From: an uncultured Phaeodactylibacter sp.
Lineage (GTDB): Bacteria > Bacteroidota > Bacteroidia > Chitinophagales > Saprospiraceae
Assembly (NCBI GenBank): GCA_913057245.1
Contig: CAJXNH010000001.1
Coordinates: 124,001-188,000, forward strand
Reading direction: 5' to 3'
Length of the DNA stretch: 64,000 nt
A program made the translations under genes and the position numbers. Under the pieces are notes generated by a model, which saw only the letters and a program-made list of their open reading frames with translations, was not told the DNA's origin and ran no database searches. Shown piece after piece: positions 8,071 through 17,394 of this stretch (within the stretch, counting starts at the first letter, position 1; each line of letters starts with the position of its first letter).

Positions 8071-9648
8071 TTAATAGCCCTGGTTTTGTACCAGGTTGTC
8101 ATTAGCCAGCAGCTCTTCCGCCGGGATAGGGTAGAGGTTGAGGTGAGGCGAAGTTGTTCTGCCCTCCTGAACATTACCTTTCCATGCCCATACACCGTTT
8201 TCGGTGAATTGTCCGAAACGGATCAGGTCTGTACGGCGGACGCCTTCCCAGTACAATTCACGGCTACGCTCATCGAGGATGAAATCCAGGTTGAGGTCTG
8301 CTTCTGAAATGTTGCCAGCATCATTATTGTATGCCCGCTGACGCAGGGCATTGATGTAAGCCACAGCAGTGCCCAGGTCCCCGTTGGAAGCACCACGGAG
8401 TATCGCTTCAGCGTAGATCAGGTGGACTTCTCCAAAACGGAACATTGGGTAGTCCGTATCCGCAAAAGTAGGATCAGAACCTGGAATACCTTCAGAAGTC
8501 ACGTTCTGGTACTTTGGAACCGTGTAGCCATTGGTAAACTCATTGATGGCCTCTACCGCTTTGGTTTGCCCTTCCGTGAAGAAGATCGCCCGCTCATCAA
8601 TATTGCCGGTTTCATCGGGGAATCGGTCTACCATTGAAGGCAGTGTGCGCAGTCCACCCCAGCCGTTGTTCACGCCATAGTCTTCTGCATTCATTGCGCC
8701 GCCGATAGCCGCATGAACGAGGTAGGTGGTCCCACCGAACGTCTGAGTTGCATCACCATCGAAATTCACAGCCCAGATAATCTCCGTAGACCGGTCGTTA
8801 TCAGCCAGGAAGTTGTGTTGGTACTCGTCCATAAGGGTGTAGGCACCAGATTCGATAATCTTGTTACAGGCTTCCACCGCCTCATTCCAGTAGGTCTCCC
8901 CTCCGGTATAGACTTCTCCATTCAGGTATAGCTTGGCCTGCAGCATCCAAAGGGCGCCTTTGTCGGCGCGGCCGTAGGGTGCAGTACCTGGCTCCAGCAT
9001 ATCTCTTTCGATTTCGTTCAGCTCATTTGCGATGAACTTGAAAACCTCTTCGCGGCTGAGCTGAGTTGGAGCAGTGGAACCAATAACCTGATCTTCTGTG
9101 TAGAACGGGATGTCACCGAAGAAGTCAATGCCATGCCAGTAGCTCAGAGCACGCAGAAAACGGGCTTCTGCGCGGTAGGTGGTCATCTGGTCAGCAACCT
9201 CCTGGCTTACGCCGCGTGCGTCCAGCTTTTCCGGTGTAGATTCCCGCAGGAATTCATTCGCCAGAGAAACCTGAAAGAACACACGATAGTACATTGCGCG
9301 AACGAACTGATTGGTACTGCTCCAGCCCTGAGTAACCAGGTCGGGCAGACCATCGTCGTTCCATGCAATAATGGCTTCATCAGTTGGTAGTTCCTGCAAT
9401 TGCCAGTACTGGCGCAGGTAGCTTGAGAAGCCTTCATCCAGGGATTTGATATCCGCATTACCAGCAGGGCCTTGCTGACCGGTAACGGCCAGGCCTGCAT
9501 AAATACGGGTCAGAAAACGCTCGTAGGCAGCGTCATCTGCGAAGAAAACGTCAGGGGTCAGATCGTTCCTGGGCTGTACATCAAGATCTGTACAGGCAGA
9601 CATCACAGCCAGCACGGCGATCAACCCTATATTAATTATTTTTTTCAT
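8071..9648 (-). CDS. SusD/RagB-family nutrient-binding outer-membrane lipoprotein
   Basis: 525 residues. The signal peptide ends in lipobox MSAC (near residue 19), so a surface lipoprotein is predicted that caps the SusC pore and binds oligosaccharides. SusD hallmarks are the N-terminal NDLTPDVFFADDAAYERFLTRIYAGL-type helix (key residues D, F, Y), a central EARFLRALSYWHGIDFFGDIP motif, and the C-terminal LDFILDERSRELYWEGVRRTDLIRFGQF segment followed by NLYPIPAEEL. The length is normal. It lies 27 bp downstream of susC, in the standard C-D-E order. The substrate is not evident from the locus because no glycoside hydrolase is adjacent. Confidence 0.96.
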   Translation of the reverse strand: MKKIINIGLIAVLAVMSACTDLDVQPRNDLTPDVFFADDAAYERFLTRIYAGLAVTGQQGPAGNADIKSLDEGFSSYLRQYWQLQELPTDEAIIAWNDDGLPDLVTQGWSSTNQFVRAMYYRVFFQVSLANEFLRESTPEKLDARGVSQEVADQMTTYRAEARFLRALSYWHGIDFFGDIPFYTEDQVIGSTAPTQLSREEVFKFIANELNEIERDMLEPGTAPYGRADKGALWMLQAKLYLNGEVYTGGETYWNEAVEACNKIIESGAYTLMDEYQHNFLADNDRSTEIIWAVNFDGDATQTFGGTTYLVHAAIGGAMNAEDYGVNNGWGGLRTLPSMVDRFPDETGNIDERAIFFTEGQTKAVEAINEFTNGYTVPKYQNVTSEGIPGSDPTFADTDYPMFRFGEVHLIYAEAILRGASNGDLGTAVAYINALRQRAYNNDAGNISEADLNLDFILDERSRELYWEGVRRTDLIRFGQFTENGVWAWKGNVQEGRTTSPHLNLYPIPAEELLANDNLVQNQGY

Positions 9649-9675
9649 GGCTTAATTTTTCTTGTGTTCAACAAA

Positions 9676-12600
9676 TTAAAGTCCGAGGCTTGCGCCAAAG
9701 ATGAAGCCCAACGGACGAGGGAACGGTGCGTTATCAATGCCACCAACACCTACTTCCGGATCCAGACCGCTGTACTTGGTGAAAACCAGCAGGTTTTGAC
9801 CAGTAACGTAGAGTCGCAGGCTGGAAATACCGCGCTTAGGCAGGAAAGTGTAGCCTAAAGTCACGTTGTCCAGTCGCATGAAGGACGCATCCTCTACGTA
9901 GTAATCAGAGAAGTACTGAGGGGCAACAAACTGCGTCTCCAGTACAGACTCATGAACGTTGTTGAGGAAGAACTGGTCATTGCCAATATTTACACCTTGT
10001 ACCCGCTGATAATAACCACGGTTAGAGGCATTATTGTTGTAAACATAGTTGCCTACGGCGCCACGTATTGTCATGGCCAGGTCAAACCCTTTGAATTGGA
10101 AATTAGACGTCAAACCGTAGAGGATATCCGGTGCCGGGTTTTGGAATATGCGGCGGTCCAGCTCATTAATCTGGCCATCCCCATTCTGATCGACGTACAT
10201 CATTAAGTCATCTTCATCAGAAACGGGTGTGCCATCATCGTTCAGGATGTGCTCGTATACATAGAAGGCATCGACAGCCTGACCAACGCGTAGGATCTGT
10301 ACGTTGTTGCCTACACCACCAGAAATACCACCACGGAGGATACCGGCATCACCAGCGATATTAGAAAGGCCTAGTACCTCGTTGCGGTTATACGCTACGT
10401 TACCGGTAAGGTCCCAGCTCATATCTGCTGTTTTAAGAAGATTGGCATTCAGCGTCAGTTCCACACCCTGGTTTTGCAACTCACCAATGTTGGTCAGCAC
10501 ACGGTCTGAAAGGTTGGTGCCTGCCGGTACGTTGACTTCGAACAGCAATTGATCCGTATTCTGAGTATAGTATTCCAAAGCACCGTTGATACGGCCATTG
10601 GCAAAACCAAACTCAAGGCCTAGGTTGAGGGATGCGGTTTCCTCCCATTGCAGGCCAGGGTCATAGGCATTCGGGCGGGCTGTATTGACAAAAATTGGAT
10701 TGCCATCTGCATCCGTACCAATTTGGTAACGCGCCCGCTGATCACTGAAGGCATATTGAGGAAGGTAGCGGTAGTCGCCAATTTCCTGGTTACCTGTGAT
10801 ACCGTAGCTTACGCGAAGCTTCAGGTCCGAGAAAATATTGTTTAGGGAACCTGCCCAGTCTTCCTGTAGGACACGCCAGGCAACGGCTGCTGATGGGAAC
10901 AAGCCCCAGCGGCTTTCCGGACCGAAGCGGGTGGAACCGTCACGGCGCAGGGTTGCTGTCAGTACATAGCGCTCATCGAAGTTGTAAATCGCACGGCCCC
11001 AGAAGGAGATCAGGCGGTTTTCAAACACGGAATTGGCAGGGAATACGTCTTCGGCTTGTGCCGGCCCGTTAATTCCGAACTGATCAGTTGAGAGATTCTG
11101 CCCCTCAAACAACGGATACTGCTCGTAGAAGTCCTGATAGGAGTAACCCAGTGTAAGTTTCAGGTTGTTGCGGTCATTGAGTGCCTTGTCGTAGTTTAGG
11201 TACGCATCAAACAGGTAGTTGGTCCGGGTGTAATTCTCGATTTTCACCAGACCATTGAAGTTAGCCACCTGCGTGTTCGTGTAGGTGGTGGGTTCAAAGG
11301 TGTTCCGGTCGCCCTGATTGACATCAAAACCCAGGTTGGTTTTCACGCTGAGGCCATCAATAAGGTCACCCAGTGAATACTCAATTTCCATATTACCAAT
11401 GGTACGGAAGGATTGCCCTTCGTCAATGCGTTGCTCAGCGGCAGAAACCGGGTTACGCGGAGCCAGGCTGTTCCCGTAGGAGAAGAAACCACCGAAGGCT
11501 TCATTGTCCGGATCCAGTACGGGCTGTGTAGGATCAAAATCCCAGGCCGCACCTATGCCCGGATCAAAAACATCGCGTGTACGTGCACCGCGCAGGTTGG
11601 TATTGATCTTCAGCTTATCATCAAAGAATCTGTGGTTATAGTTAAGGCTGAAACTCGCCCGCTCAGTCTCCGAGCCACGGATGATACCTTCCAGTTGCTG
11701 ATAACCGGCAGATATGCGGTAGCCAAAGTCTTGTCCGCCCCCGGAAACGCTCAAAGAGTGGTTCTGGCCCTGAGCCTGACGCAGCATTTCATCAAACCAG
11801 TTGGTATTATTACCTCCCAGGGAGTTCAGTCGGCTTGGCGCGAAGAACGTAACTACATCACGGAAGTTATCTGCATCGAGCATCGCAGGTTCACCGCGGA
11901 TTTCATTTACGGTGTAGTACCCATCGTAATTCACCCGCGGGCGGCTGCCGGACTGCCCTTTCTTAGTGGTGATGATAATCACACCGTTCGCACCCCGTGA
12001 ACCGTAGATCGCCGTTGCAGAAGCATCTTTTAGTACGGTAAAGGATTCGATGTCGCTTGGATTGAGGAAGTTCAGCGGGTTACGGCCGCCGGCAAAACCT
12101 TCATTGTCGATAGGCATACCGTCAATAACGAAAAGCGGCTCATTACTGGCATTGATAGAAGTACCACCCCGGATACGAATGGCAGAGCCACCACCTGGAG
12201 AACCATCGCCAGGCGCAATCTGTACACCCGCTACTTTACCCGTCAGCAGTTGTTCCGGAGATACAATGGCGCCCCGGTTGAAGTTCTTGTCATCAATTTT
12301 TGCGACTACCCCGGTCGCATCTTCCTTGCGCACCGAGCCATAACCAATGACCACCACTTCCTCCAGTACTTCGGCGTCTTCGCCCAGTTGGAAGTCAAGG
12401 GTAAGGGTTTCCCCGTCTTTAACAGTAATGGCTTTAGTAAGGTCTCCGTATCCCGTGTAGGATGCCCGGAGTTGCTGTTCGCCAGCCGGCACATTTTCGA
12501 GGACGTAGTTACCGTCAAAGTCGGTAGCCGTTCCCCGGCTGCTGCCCACTAGCAGAATGGTAGCCCCGATCAGGGCCTCGCCATTTTCGTCGATCGCTTG

Positions 12601-12687
12601 GCCTTGTACAGTACCCTGAGCATACCCCTGTTGGACCAGGAGCAGCGCAGCTGCAAAAGCTACGACCAATCGCAGAATGTTTTTCAT
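9676..12687 (-). CDS. SusC/RagA-family TonB-dependent transporter
   Basis: 1003 residues. Order: signal peptide (1-23, ending QGYAQ); a carboxypeptidase-D-like N-terminal extension (about 27-105, GQAIDENGEALIGATILLVGSS then GTATDFDGNYVLENVP); a TonB-box/plug region beginning EEVVVIGYGSVRKEDATG; the SusC plug motif IRIRGGTSINASNEPLFVIDG; and a 22-strand barrel ending FGASLGL. It imports oligosaccharides or peptides across the outer membrane, energised by TonB, with SusD as lid. It is the first gene of the operon. The 490-bp region upstream holds candidate regulatory palindromes and a TATATTTG -7 motif. No ECF/anti-sigma pair or hybrid two-component regulator lies next to it. Confidence 0.97.
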   Translation of the reverse strand: MKNILRLVVAFAAALLLVQQGYAQGTVQGQAIDENGEALIGATILLVGSSRGTATDFDGNYVLENVPAGEQQLRASYTGYGDLTKAITVKDGETLTLDFQLGEDAEVLEEVVVIGYGSVRKEDATGVVAKIDDKNFNRGAIVSPEQLLTGKVAGVQIAPGDGSPGGGSAIRIRGGTSINASNEPLFVIDGMPIDNEGFAGGRNPLNFLNPSDIESFTVLKDASATAIYGSRGANGVIIITTKKGQSGSRPRVNYDGYYTVNEIRGEPAMLDADNFRDVVTFFAPSRLNSLGGNNTNWFDEMLRQAQGQNHSLSVSGGGQDFGYRISAGYQQLEGIIRGSETERASFSLNYNHRFFDDKLKINTNLRGARTRDVFDPGIGAAWDFDPTQPVLDPDNEAFGGFFSYGNSLAPRNPVSAAEQRIDEGQSFRTIGNMEIEYSLGDLIDGLSVKTNLGFDVNQGDRNTFEPTTYTNTQVANFNGLVKIENYTRTNYLFDAYLNYDKALNDRNNLKLTLGYSYQDFYEQYPLFEGQNLSTDQFGINGPAQAEDVFPANSVFENRLISFWGRAIYNFDERYVLTATLRRDGSTRFGPESRWGLFPSAAVAWRVLQEDWAGSLNNIFSDLKLRVSYGITGNQEIGDYRYLPQYAFSDQRARYQIGTDADGNPIFVNTARPNAYDPGLQWEETASLNLGLEFGFANGRINGALEYYTQNTDQLLFEVNVPAGTNLSDRVLTNIGELQNQGVELTLNANLLKTADMSWDLTGNVAYNRNEVLGLSNIAGDAGILRGGISGGVGNNVQILRVGQAVDAFYVYEHILNDDGTPVSDEDDLMMYVDQNGDGQINELDRRIFQNPAPDILYGLTSNFQFKGFDLAMTIRGAVGNYVYNNNASNRGYYQRVQGVNIGNDQFFLNNVHESVLETQFVAPQYFSDYYVEDASFMRLDNVTLGYTFLPKRGISSLRLYVTGQNLLVFTKYSGLDPEVGVGGIDNAPFPRPLGFIFGASLGL

Positions 12688-12742
12688 AAGAGCTACAATT
12701 TAATTTAGGTTGTATGGTAAGTTTAGATTACCCGTGTCAATT

Positions 12743-12763
12743 TTAGTGTACACTTTACACTAA
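12743..12763. promoter_or_regulatory. Interrupted palindrome, candidate operator
   Basis: Arms TTAGTGTA and TACACTAA are perfectly complementary around a 5-bp centre (CACTT), 56 bp upstream of the susC start. A closely similar inverted repeat occurs at 57546-57564 ahead of a porin gene. Binding by a regulator is inference. Confidence 0.4.
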
Positions 12764-12871
12764 TTCAATAGTTTGAGTGGTAGGCGTAAATCCCTGACGA
12801 CTTGGCATTTGTCGTTTTTGAGTAACAGTAAGCAGTGGGGGTTAATGTAGTTTTTATACCAAGTCCATCGG

Positions 12872-12879
12872 CAAATATA
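12872..12879 (-). promoter_or_regulatory. Candidate -7 element (TATATTTG) for susC
   Basis: Matches the Bacteroidota TAnnTTTG -7 consensus on the minus strand, about 185 bp upstream of the susC start. No good -33 TTG was found at 19-21 bp spacing, so this is weak. If used, it implies a long leader containing the palindrome at 12743-12763. Confidence 0.3.
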
Positions 12880-12961
12880 TTCCTTGATTCGCAATTGCCC
12901 TATTAAATTTTGGAATAAATTTGAGCAAAACCCGACTTTCATGAACCATTTGCTAAGTTTT

Positions 12962-12975
12962 CTGATTGCAATCAG
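12962..12975. promoter_or_regulatory. Perfect 14-bp palindrome
   Basis: CTGATTGCAATCAG is a perfect dyad, about 275 bp upstream of susC and about 85 bp upstream of the candidate -7 element. That is a plausible activator position. Function is inferred only from symmetry and location. Confidence 0.3.
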
Positions 12976-13177
12976 CCGTTTGTTTCGACAGCCACAAAAG
13001 AAATTATCTTGCCTGTGCTATACCATGACCTTTATCACTCCCGGGCTTTTTGTGCTTTGATCTTTATCATTTGAGTTGAAAGCAGGTTTTTAAAGGGGAT
13101 CCCCACTCTCCCGGAAAGGCGGCCATACAGCAAGCACTGAGACTATGTTTTCGGATGCTGCAGTTGTTTTGGCAGAG

Positions 13178-13795
13178 TTAAACCGCCGGGTCAACCTTCA
13201 GCCGGTCAATCATTTTGTTCAATTCGATAAAACAGCGCCCGGTCAGTACTGCATCCTCAAGCGCATTGTGCTCCTCGGTCTCCCGCTCCAGGTTGAAATA
13301 AGCGGCAATGGCGGTGAGGCTTTGGCGCTCCGGCACGGCTTCTCCGGCGGCTTTGAAGATCGGGAATAAGGCGTGGGTTAGCGACTGCATATCCAGCATG
13401 TGGTAGCTGAAGGGCCAACGGCGGTTGATAATACCATAGGCAGCGCGCAGGAAAGCGAAGTCATTCACGATGCCCAGGCCGGAAATCATGGTATGCCGCA
13501 GCGCCCGGCTGTTATCGAAGGGGTCTGGCTTGAGCTTTCGCAGCCCCAGCATCCAGGCTTCGAATTCGGGCAGGACATCATCCAGCATAGGAGCGTCCTT
13601 TAATTGTTCAAGGCTGATGCCGTGGACTTCTTCGGAGGGCTTGGAGAACGCTTCCTCATTTTCCGGGTATACGTAAGATTGATACCGGCCCAGTTCCATC
13701 CAGTTATCAGTATAGAGCACGGCGCCGATTTCGATAACGTCGTGATAGCTCGGGTCGTCGCCCGACATTTCAAGGTCAATTACCAAATATTCCAT
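13178..13795 (-). CDS. DEDDh-type 3'-5' exonuclease (DnaQ-like fold)
   Basis: 205 residues from ATG 13795. The frame extends to 13996, but the preferred start begins directly at the Exo I motif (VIDLEMSGDDPSYHDVIEIG, catalytic D and E). Exo II is probably GIVNDFAFLRAAYGI with its Asp, and Exo III is HNALEDAVLTGR with the His and Asp of the DEDDh class. It probably trims single-stranded DNA or RNA 3' ends. It stands alone, not joined to a polymerase. The yebC gene is divergent, 188 bp away. Which nucleic acid it acts on is not readable from the sequence. Confidence 0.88.
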   Translation of the reverse strand: MEYLVIDLEMSGDDPSYHDVIEIGAVLYTDNWMELGRYQSYVYPENEEAFSKPSEEVHGISLEQLKDAPMLDDVLPEFEAWMLGLRKLKPDPFDNSRALRHTMISGLGIVNDFAFLRAAYGIINRRWPFSYHMLDMQSLTHALFPIFKAAGEAVPERQSLTAIAAYFNLERETEEHNALEDAVLTGRCFIELNKMIDRLKVDPAV

Positions 13796-13983
13796 AGCGA
13801 GGTTTGTTGGGCTAAAATAAGGGATTTTTGCTGCTTTGAAAACATACCTGAAGCGATTGGCGTAAAAATATTGAGAACTAAATATGGCAGGCTGATTTGT
13901 AAACGCTAATTTTGCAAGCATTCTGAGGCAGGGCCGCCATATAAGGCAGCACTGCTTTATTGATTCAAATTTAAATTGCAGAT

Positions 13984-14697
13984 ATGGGACGCGCATTTGA
14001 ATACCGTAAAGAGCGGAAAATGAAGCGCTGGGCCAACATGGCCAAGACTTTCACGCGTATCGGCCGGGAGATTGCTATTGCTGTTAAGGAGGGTGGGCCG
14101 GACCCGGAGTATAACCCCCGCCTGCGTCTGGCTATACAAAATGCCAAGACCGCCAATATGCCTAAGGCTAACGTAGAGAATGCCATCAAAAAGGCAACTT
14201 CCAAGGATGCGGAAAACTACGAAGAGCTGGTCTACGAAGGGTATGCGCCCCACGGTGTAGCCCTGATGGTGGAAACGGCAACGGATAACCCCACGCGTAC
14301 CGTGGCGAGTGTCCGCCATATCTTCTCCAAGTATGGAGGCAACCTGAGTACTTCCGGCTCAGTAGACTATATGTTTTCCCGTAAGGCCAACTTTAAAGTC
14401 AAGGCGGAAGGGCAGGACCGGGAAGAACTGGAGCTAGGCCTCATTGATTTTGGGCTGGAAGAGTTGAGACAGGAGGACGATAAAATAGTCCTGGTCTGCG
14501 CTTTTGAAGATTACGGCAATCTCCAGAAAGGTATCGAGGAATTCGGGCTGGAAGTGACGGAGTCAGAACTGGTCCGCATCCCCAGCCATTACAAAGAGCT
14601 GACAGACAGCGAAGTGGAGGATGTTATCAAACTGATCGAAATCATGGAGGACGATGACGATGTCAATGCGGTTTTCCACAACATGAAAGAAGACTAA
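13984..14697 (+). CDS. YebC/PmpR-family protein (TACO1-like)
   Basis: 237 residues, the family's normal length. The N-terminus MGRAFEYRKERKMKRWANMAK is a slightly divergent form of the usual GHSKW-containing start. It is followed by KTFTRIGREI, PKANVENAIKKA, a YEGYAPHGVALMVE core and FSKYGGNLSTSGSV. YebC proteins were long annotated as transcription regulators; more recent work on the family supports a role in relieving ribosome stalling, so the function should be read as translation and/or regulation. A TAATTTTG -7-like motif lies at 13907-13914. Its stop (TAA) overlaps the next ATG by one base. Confidence 0.94.
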   Translation: MGRAFEYRKERKMKRWANMAKTFTRIGREIAIAVKEGGPDPEYNPRLRLAIQNAKTANMPKANVENAIKKATSKDAENYEELVYEGYAPHGVALMVETATDNPTRTVASVRHIFSKYGGNLSTSGSVDYMFSRKANFKVKAEGQDREELELGLIDFGLEELRQEDDKIVLVCAFEDYGNLQKGIEEFGLEVTESELVRIPSHYKELTDSEVEDVIKLIEIMEDDDDVNAVFHNMKED

Positions 14698-15032
14698 TGG
14701 ATTTTTACCGAATCAATCGCACCGCCCTTGTCGTGAAGCCCAAACCAGCGCTGATCGAGTGGGCTAATGAAGTTTTTCCGGAACAGCCTCTTGATTTCGC
14801 TGATATGGATCAGCACGATGAAGCAGATGTTTTTCTGTTGCCAGATTTCGAGGATGTAGAGGATATTCTTTCTCATCTTAAAGCCAATGTAGAAGATCTC
14901 CTCAGCGTCCTGCTGGAAGGCTGGAGCCTGGACGAGAACGATTGGCCAGAGACCCTGGACTGGGCATTGTTTGAGCGGTTCTACGACTACCACGTTGAAA
15001 CGATGGTAACGGATACTATCGAGGAGGATTAA
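14697..15032 (+). CDS. Hypothetical acidic protein coupled to yebC
   Basis: 111 residues, strongly acidic (long Asp/Glu-rich stretches such as DMDQHDEADVF and DFEDVEDIL), with no signal peptide, membrane segment or recognised domain. Its ATG shares a base with the yebC stop (TAATG), a typical reinitiation arrangement, so it is likely made together with YebC. The C-terminal part (YDYHVETMVTDTIEED) is also acidic. An OmpR-like or nucleic-acid-mimic role can be imagined from charge alone, but there is no evidence for one. Confidence 0.75.
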   Translation: MDFYRINRTALVVKPKPALIEWANEVFPEQPLDFADMDQHDEADVFLLPDFEDVEDILSHLKANVEDLLSVLLEGWSLDENDWPETLDWALFERFYDYHVETMVTDTIEED

Positions 15033-15037
15033 AAAAA

Positions 15038-15055
15038 CAGGCTGGTTTCAGCCTG
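15038..15055 (-). terminator. Terminator-like hairpin with its U-tract on the minus strand
   Basis: Arms CAGGCTG and CAGCCTG surround a 4-nt loop. Seven A residues directly precede it on the plus strand (15031-15037), so a proper U-tract exists only for a minus-strand RNA. It follows the acidic protein gene, where it may still help stop plus-strand transcription or protect the 3' end. Confidence 0.5.
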
Positions 15056-15114
15056 CTGCATACTTCAGGAACATACAAAGCTCTCCATAGAGCTGGCAAC
15101 TATTATTAGGGTTA

Positions 15115-17394
15115 ATGACGGATCAAGCAAGGGTTTGGGCTAGCCACAAGGGGCTAACTGTTTTATTTTGGTGTGTTTTCAGCAGCCTTGCCGCCGGGCA
15201 GGCGTTGGAGGGTCTGGATATCCGGGCCGCTGTAACGCCCATGCGGCTGGACGGGGTGCTGGATGAAGCAGCCTGGGAAAATGCCGGTGTGGCAACTGAT
15301 TTCTACCAAAACTTTCCTTTTGATACCTCCTACGCAGAACTGGATACCGAAGTCCGCGTCACCTTCGATGAGACAGCCCTTTACATTGGCGCGGTCATTT
15401 ATCAGCCACAGGAAGATTACATCGTCACCTCTTTGCGCCGGGATTTCGAACTTGGCCCTTCCGATGAATTCGCGGTCAATATTGATCCCTTTCAGGATAA
15501 AATCAATGGTTTCCATTTTGCTGTCACGCCCCTGAATGTACGCCGGGAAGGCCTCATCGACAACGGCAACAGCATTTCCACCGACTGGGACAATAAATGG
15601 TACGCTGAGGTGTCTAACCATCCGGATTACTGGGTGGTGGAAATGGCCATCCCTTTCAAAACGCTGCGATACAAACGGTCTGAAGGTGCCAATCAGTGGC
15701 GGATCAACTTCAGCCGCATATCTGTCAAGCAAAACGAGCGTTCTACCTGGAATCCGGTGCCCAGGCAGTTCGGGATCAATAACCTCGCTTTCACTTTGCC
15801 AATGCGCTGGGTTACGCCGCCACCGAGCCCGGGCTTAAACGTTTCGCTTATCCCGTACGCTATTGCGGGTGTGGAGCGGGATGAAGAATTTCGGCTACCC
15901 GCAGAGCGCAACTTCAATGCCGGGGGGGATGCCAAGATTGCCATTACCCCCTCCCTAAACCTCGACCTGACCTTTAATCCTGATTTCAGTCAGGTGGAAG
16001 TAGACCGGCAGTTGACCAACCTCAGCCGTTTTGAGCTCTTTTTTCCGGAACGGCGGCAGTTTTTTCTCGAAAATGAGGATTTGTTTGGCAAGTTTGGTTT
16101 CCCCAGCAGCCGTCCTTTTTTCAGCCGTAGGATTGGCCTGGCGCAGGGCACCCTCCGGCGCACGACTACGGACGGGGACGAGATCGAAGTGCAACGCAGT
16201 TTTAATGTGCCGATTTTGGCGGGCGCCCGGCTCAGCGGTAAGCTGGACAACAACTGGCGGGTGGGCCTGCTGAATATGCAGACCGGCGCTGTCTCCGATG
16301 CTGACCTTGCGCCTGCCAACTATTCCGTGGGCGTGCTGCAGCGCAAAGTCTTTGACCGATCCTTCGTCGGTGCCATTTTTACCAACAAAGTGAACTACCG
16401 GCCAGATGGTGCGGGCGGTTACGAAGTCGACCCTGATGCTTTCAACCGGGTGGCAGGGCTGGAATACAATCTTTTTTCAAAGGATAATAAATGGGAAGCC
16501 GAGGCTTTCTACCACCGCTCTTTTACCAGCGATAATCATGTGGATGCGCAGGCTGCCGCCCTCTTCGTGGGCCATTACCTGCGCAACTGGCGTATCTTTT
16601 TTCCAACCCACTACATCGGGCGCAACCACGAAGCCGAAATGGGCTTTGTGCCGCGCCGGGGCTTCCTGTCCACCTCACCGGGTATCACCCATTTGATCTT
16701 TCCAAAAAAGAAATGGTGGGCGGAGCGGGTCATCGCCTTTGGGCTCAGCGCAAGGACAGAGTTTATTTTCAACCAACCGGACTATCAACTGACCGACCGG
16801 GAGTTGAGTGCCGGTGCATTTGTGGAATTTCCGGGGCAAAGCGAGCTCAGTTTAAACTATACAGAGAATTACACTTTCCTGTTTTTCCCATTTGACCCGA
16901 CCAATACTGGAGGCGTTGAGTTGCCGGAAGGGACAGATTATACTTACCCCACCCTCAATTTGAGCTTTAACTCAGATGTGCGCAAGGACTTTTACTATGG
17001 CGTGGAGGGCAGCTACGGACGATACTTCAACGGGGATTTCTCCCGCCTGCGATTCCAGCTGAATTACCGCTGGCAGCCATTGGGGATTCTGGCCCTGGAT
17101 GCGACGTACACGGATATTCAGTTGCCCAGCCCTTACAACGATGCGGGCATATGGCTGGTCGGCCCCCGGGCGGAACTCTCCTTTTCCCGAAGTGTTTTCT
17201 TCAGTGTCTTCCTGCAGTACAACACGCAGGCCGACAACGTCAACATCAATACCCGTTTGCAGTGGCGCTTTAAGCCGGTATCGGATATTTTCCTGGTATA
17301 CACCGACAACTATTTTTCCGACCAGTTTCTGGTGAATCCACGCGGCAAAAACCGGGCGATTGTCCTCAAAGCTACTTACTGGCTCAATTTGTAG
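15115..17394 (+). CDS. DUF5916 protein with N-terminal CBM9-like domain
   Basis: 759 residues. A hydrophobic signal-like segment (about residues 13-28, LTVLFWCVFSSLAAGQ) precedes a CBM9-like beta-sandwich (about 35-215; DGVLDEAAWENA, TEVRVTFDETALYIGA, WVVEMAIPFKTLRY). A DUF5916 region follows, rich in alternating aromatic strands (NPDFSQVEVDRQLTNLSRFELFFPERR with its F..E..D pattern) and ending ATYWLNL, as expected for an outer-membrane barrel. Proteins of this type are common in Bacteroidota and their role is unknown; envelope or outer-membrane location is inferred. Its 3' end overlaps the convergent acyltransferase gene by 11 bp. Confidence 0.85.
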   Translation: MTDQARVWASHKGLTVLFWCVFSSLAAGQALEGLDIRAAVTPMRLDGVLDEAAWENAGVATDFYQNFPFDTSYAELDTEVRVTFDETALYIGAVIYQPQEDYIVTSLRRDFELGPSDEFAVNIDPFQDKINGFHFAVTPLNVRREGLIDNGNSISTDWDNKWYAEVSNHPDYWVVEMAIPFKTLRYKRSEGANQWRINFSRISVKQNERSTWNPVPRQFGINNLAFTLPMRWVTPPPSPGLNVSLIPYAIAGVERDEEFRLPAERNFNAGGDAKIAITPSLNLDLTFNPDFSQVEVDRQLTNLSRFELFFPERRQFFLENEDLFGKFGFPSSRPFFSRRIGLAQGTLRRTTTDGDEIEVQRSFNVPILAGARLSGKLDNNWRVGLLNMQTGAVSDADLAPANYSVGVLQRKVFDRSFVGAIFTNKVNYRPDGAGGYEVDPDAFNRVAGLEYNLFSKDNKWEAEAFYHRSFTSDNHVDAQAAALFVGHYLRNWRIFFPTHYIGRNHEAEMGFVPRRGFLSTSPGITHLIFPKKKWWAERVIAFGLSARTEFIFNQPDYQLTDRELSAGAFVEFPGQSELSLNYTENYTFLFFPFDPTNTGGVELPEGTDYTYPTLNLSFNSDVRKDFYYGVEGSYGRYFNGDFSRLRFQLNYRWQPLGILALDATYTDIQLPSPYNDAGIWLVGPRAELSFSRSVFFSVFLQYNTQADNVNINTRLQWRFKPVSDIFLVYTDNYFSDQFLVNPRGKNRAIVLKATYWLNL

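Larger units (their letters stand above)
12688..13177. other. 490-bp non-coding control region upstream of susC
   Basis: Lies between the susC start and the 3' end of the exonuclease gene, both on the minus strand, so it is the susC leader/promoter plus the exonuclease 3' region. It is A+T-rich near susC. Contents: an interrupted palindrome (12743-12763), a minus-strand TATATTTG -7-like motif (12872-12879) and a perfect 14-bp palindrome (12962-12975). A 39-codon frame from ATG 12942 was seen but has no supporting feature. No convincing intrinsic terminator for the exonuclease gene was found. Confidence 0.6.

Noticed and set aside
12942-13061. 39-codon plus-strand frame in the susC upstream region
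   Set aside because: No homology, no promoter, weak hydrophobic start; it overlaps a palindrome. Treated as non-coding.
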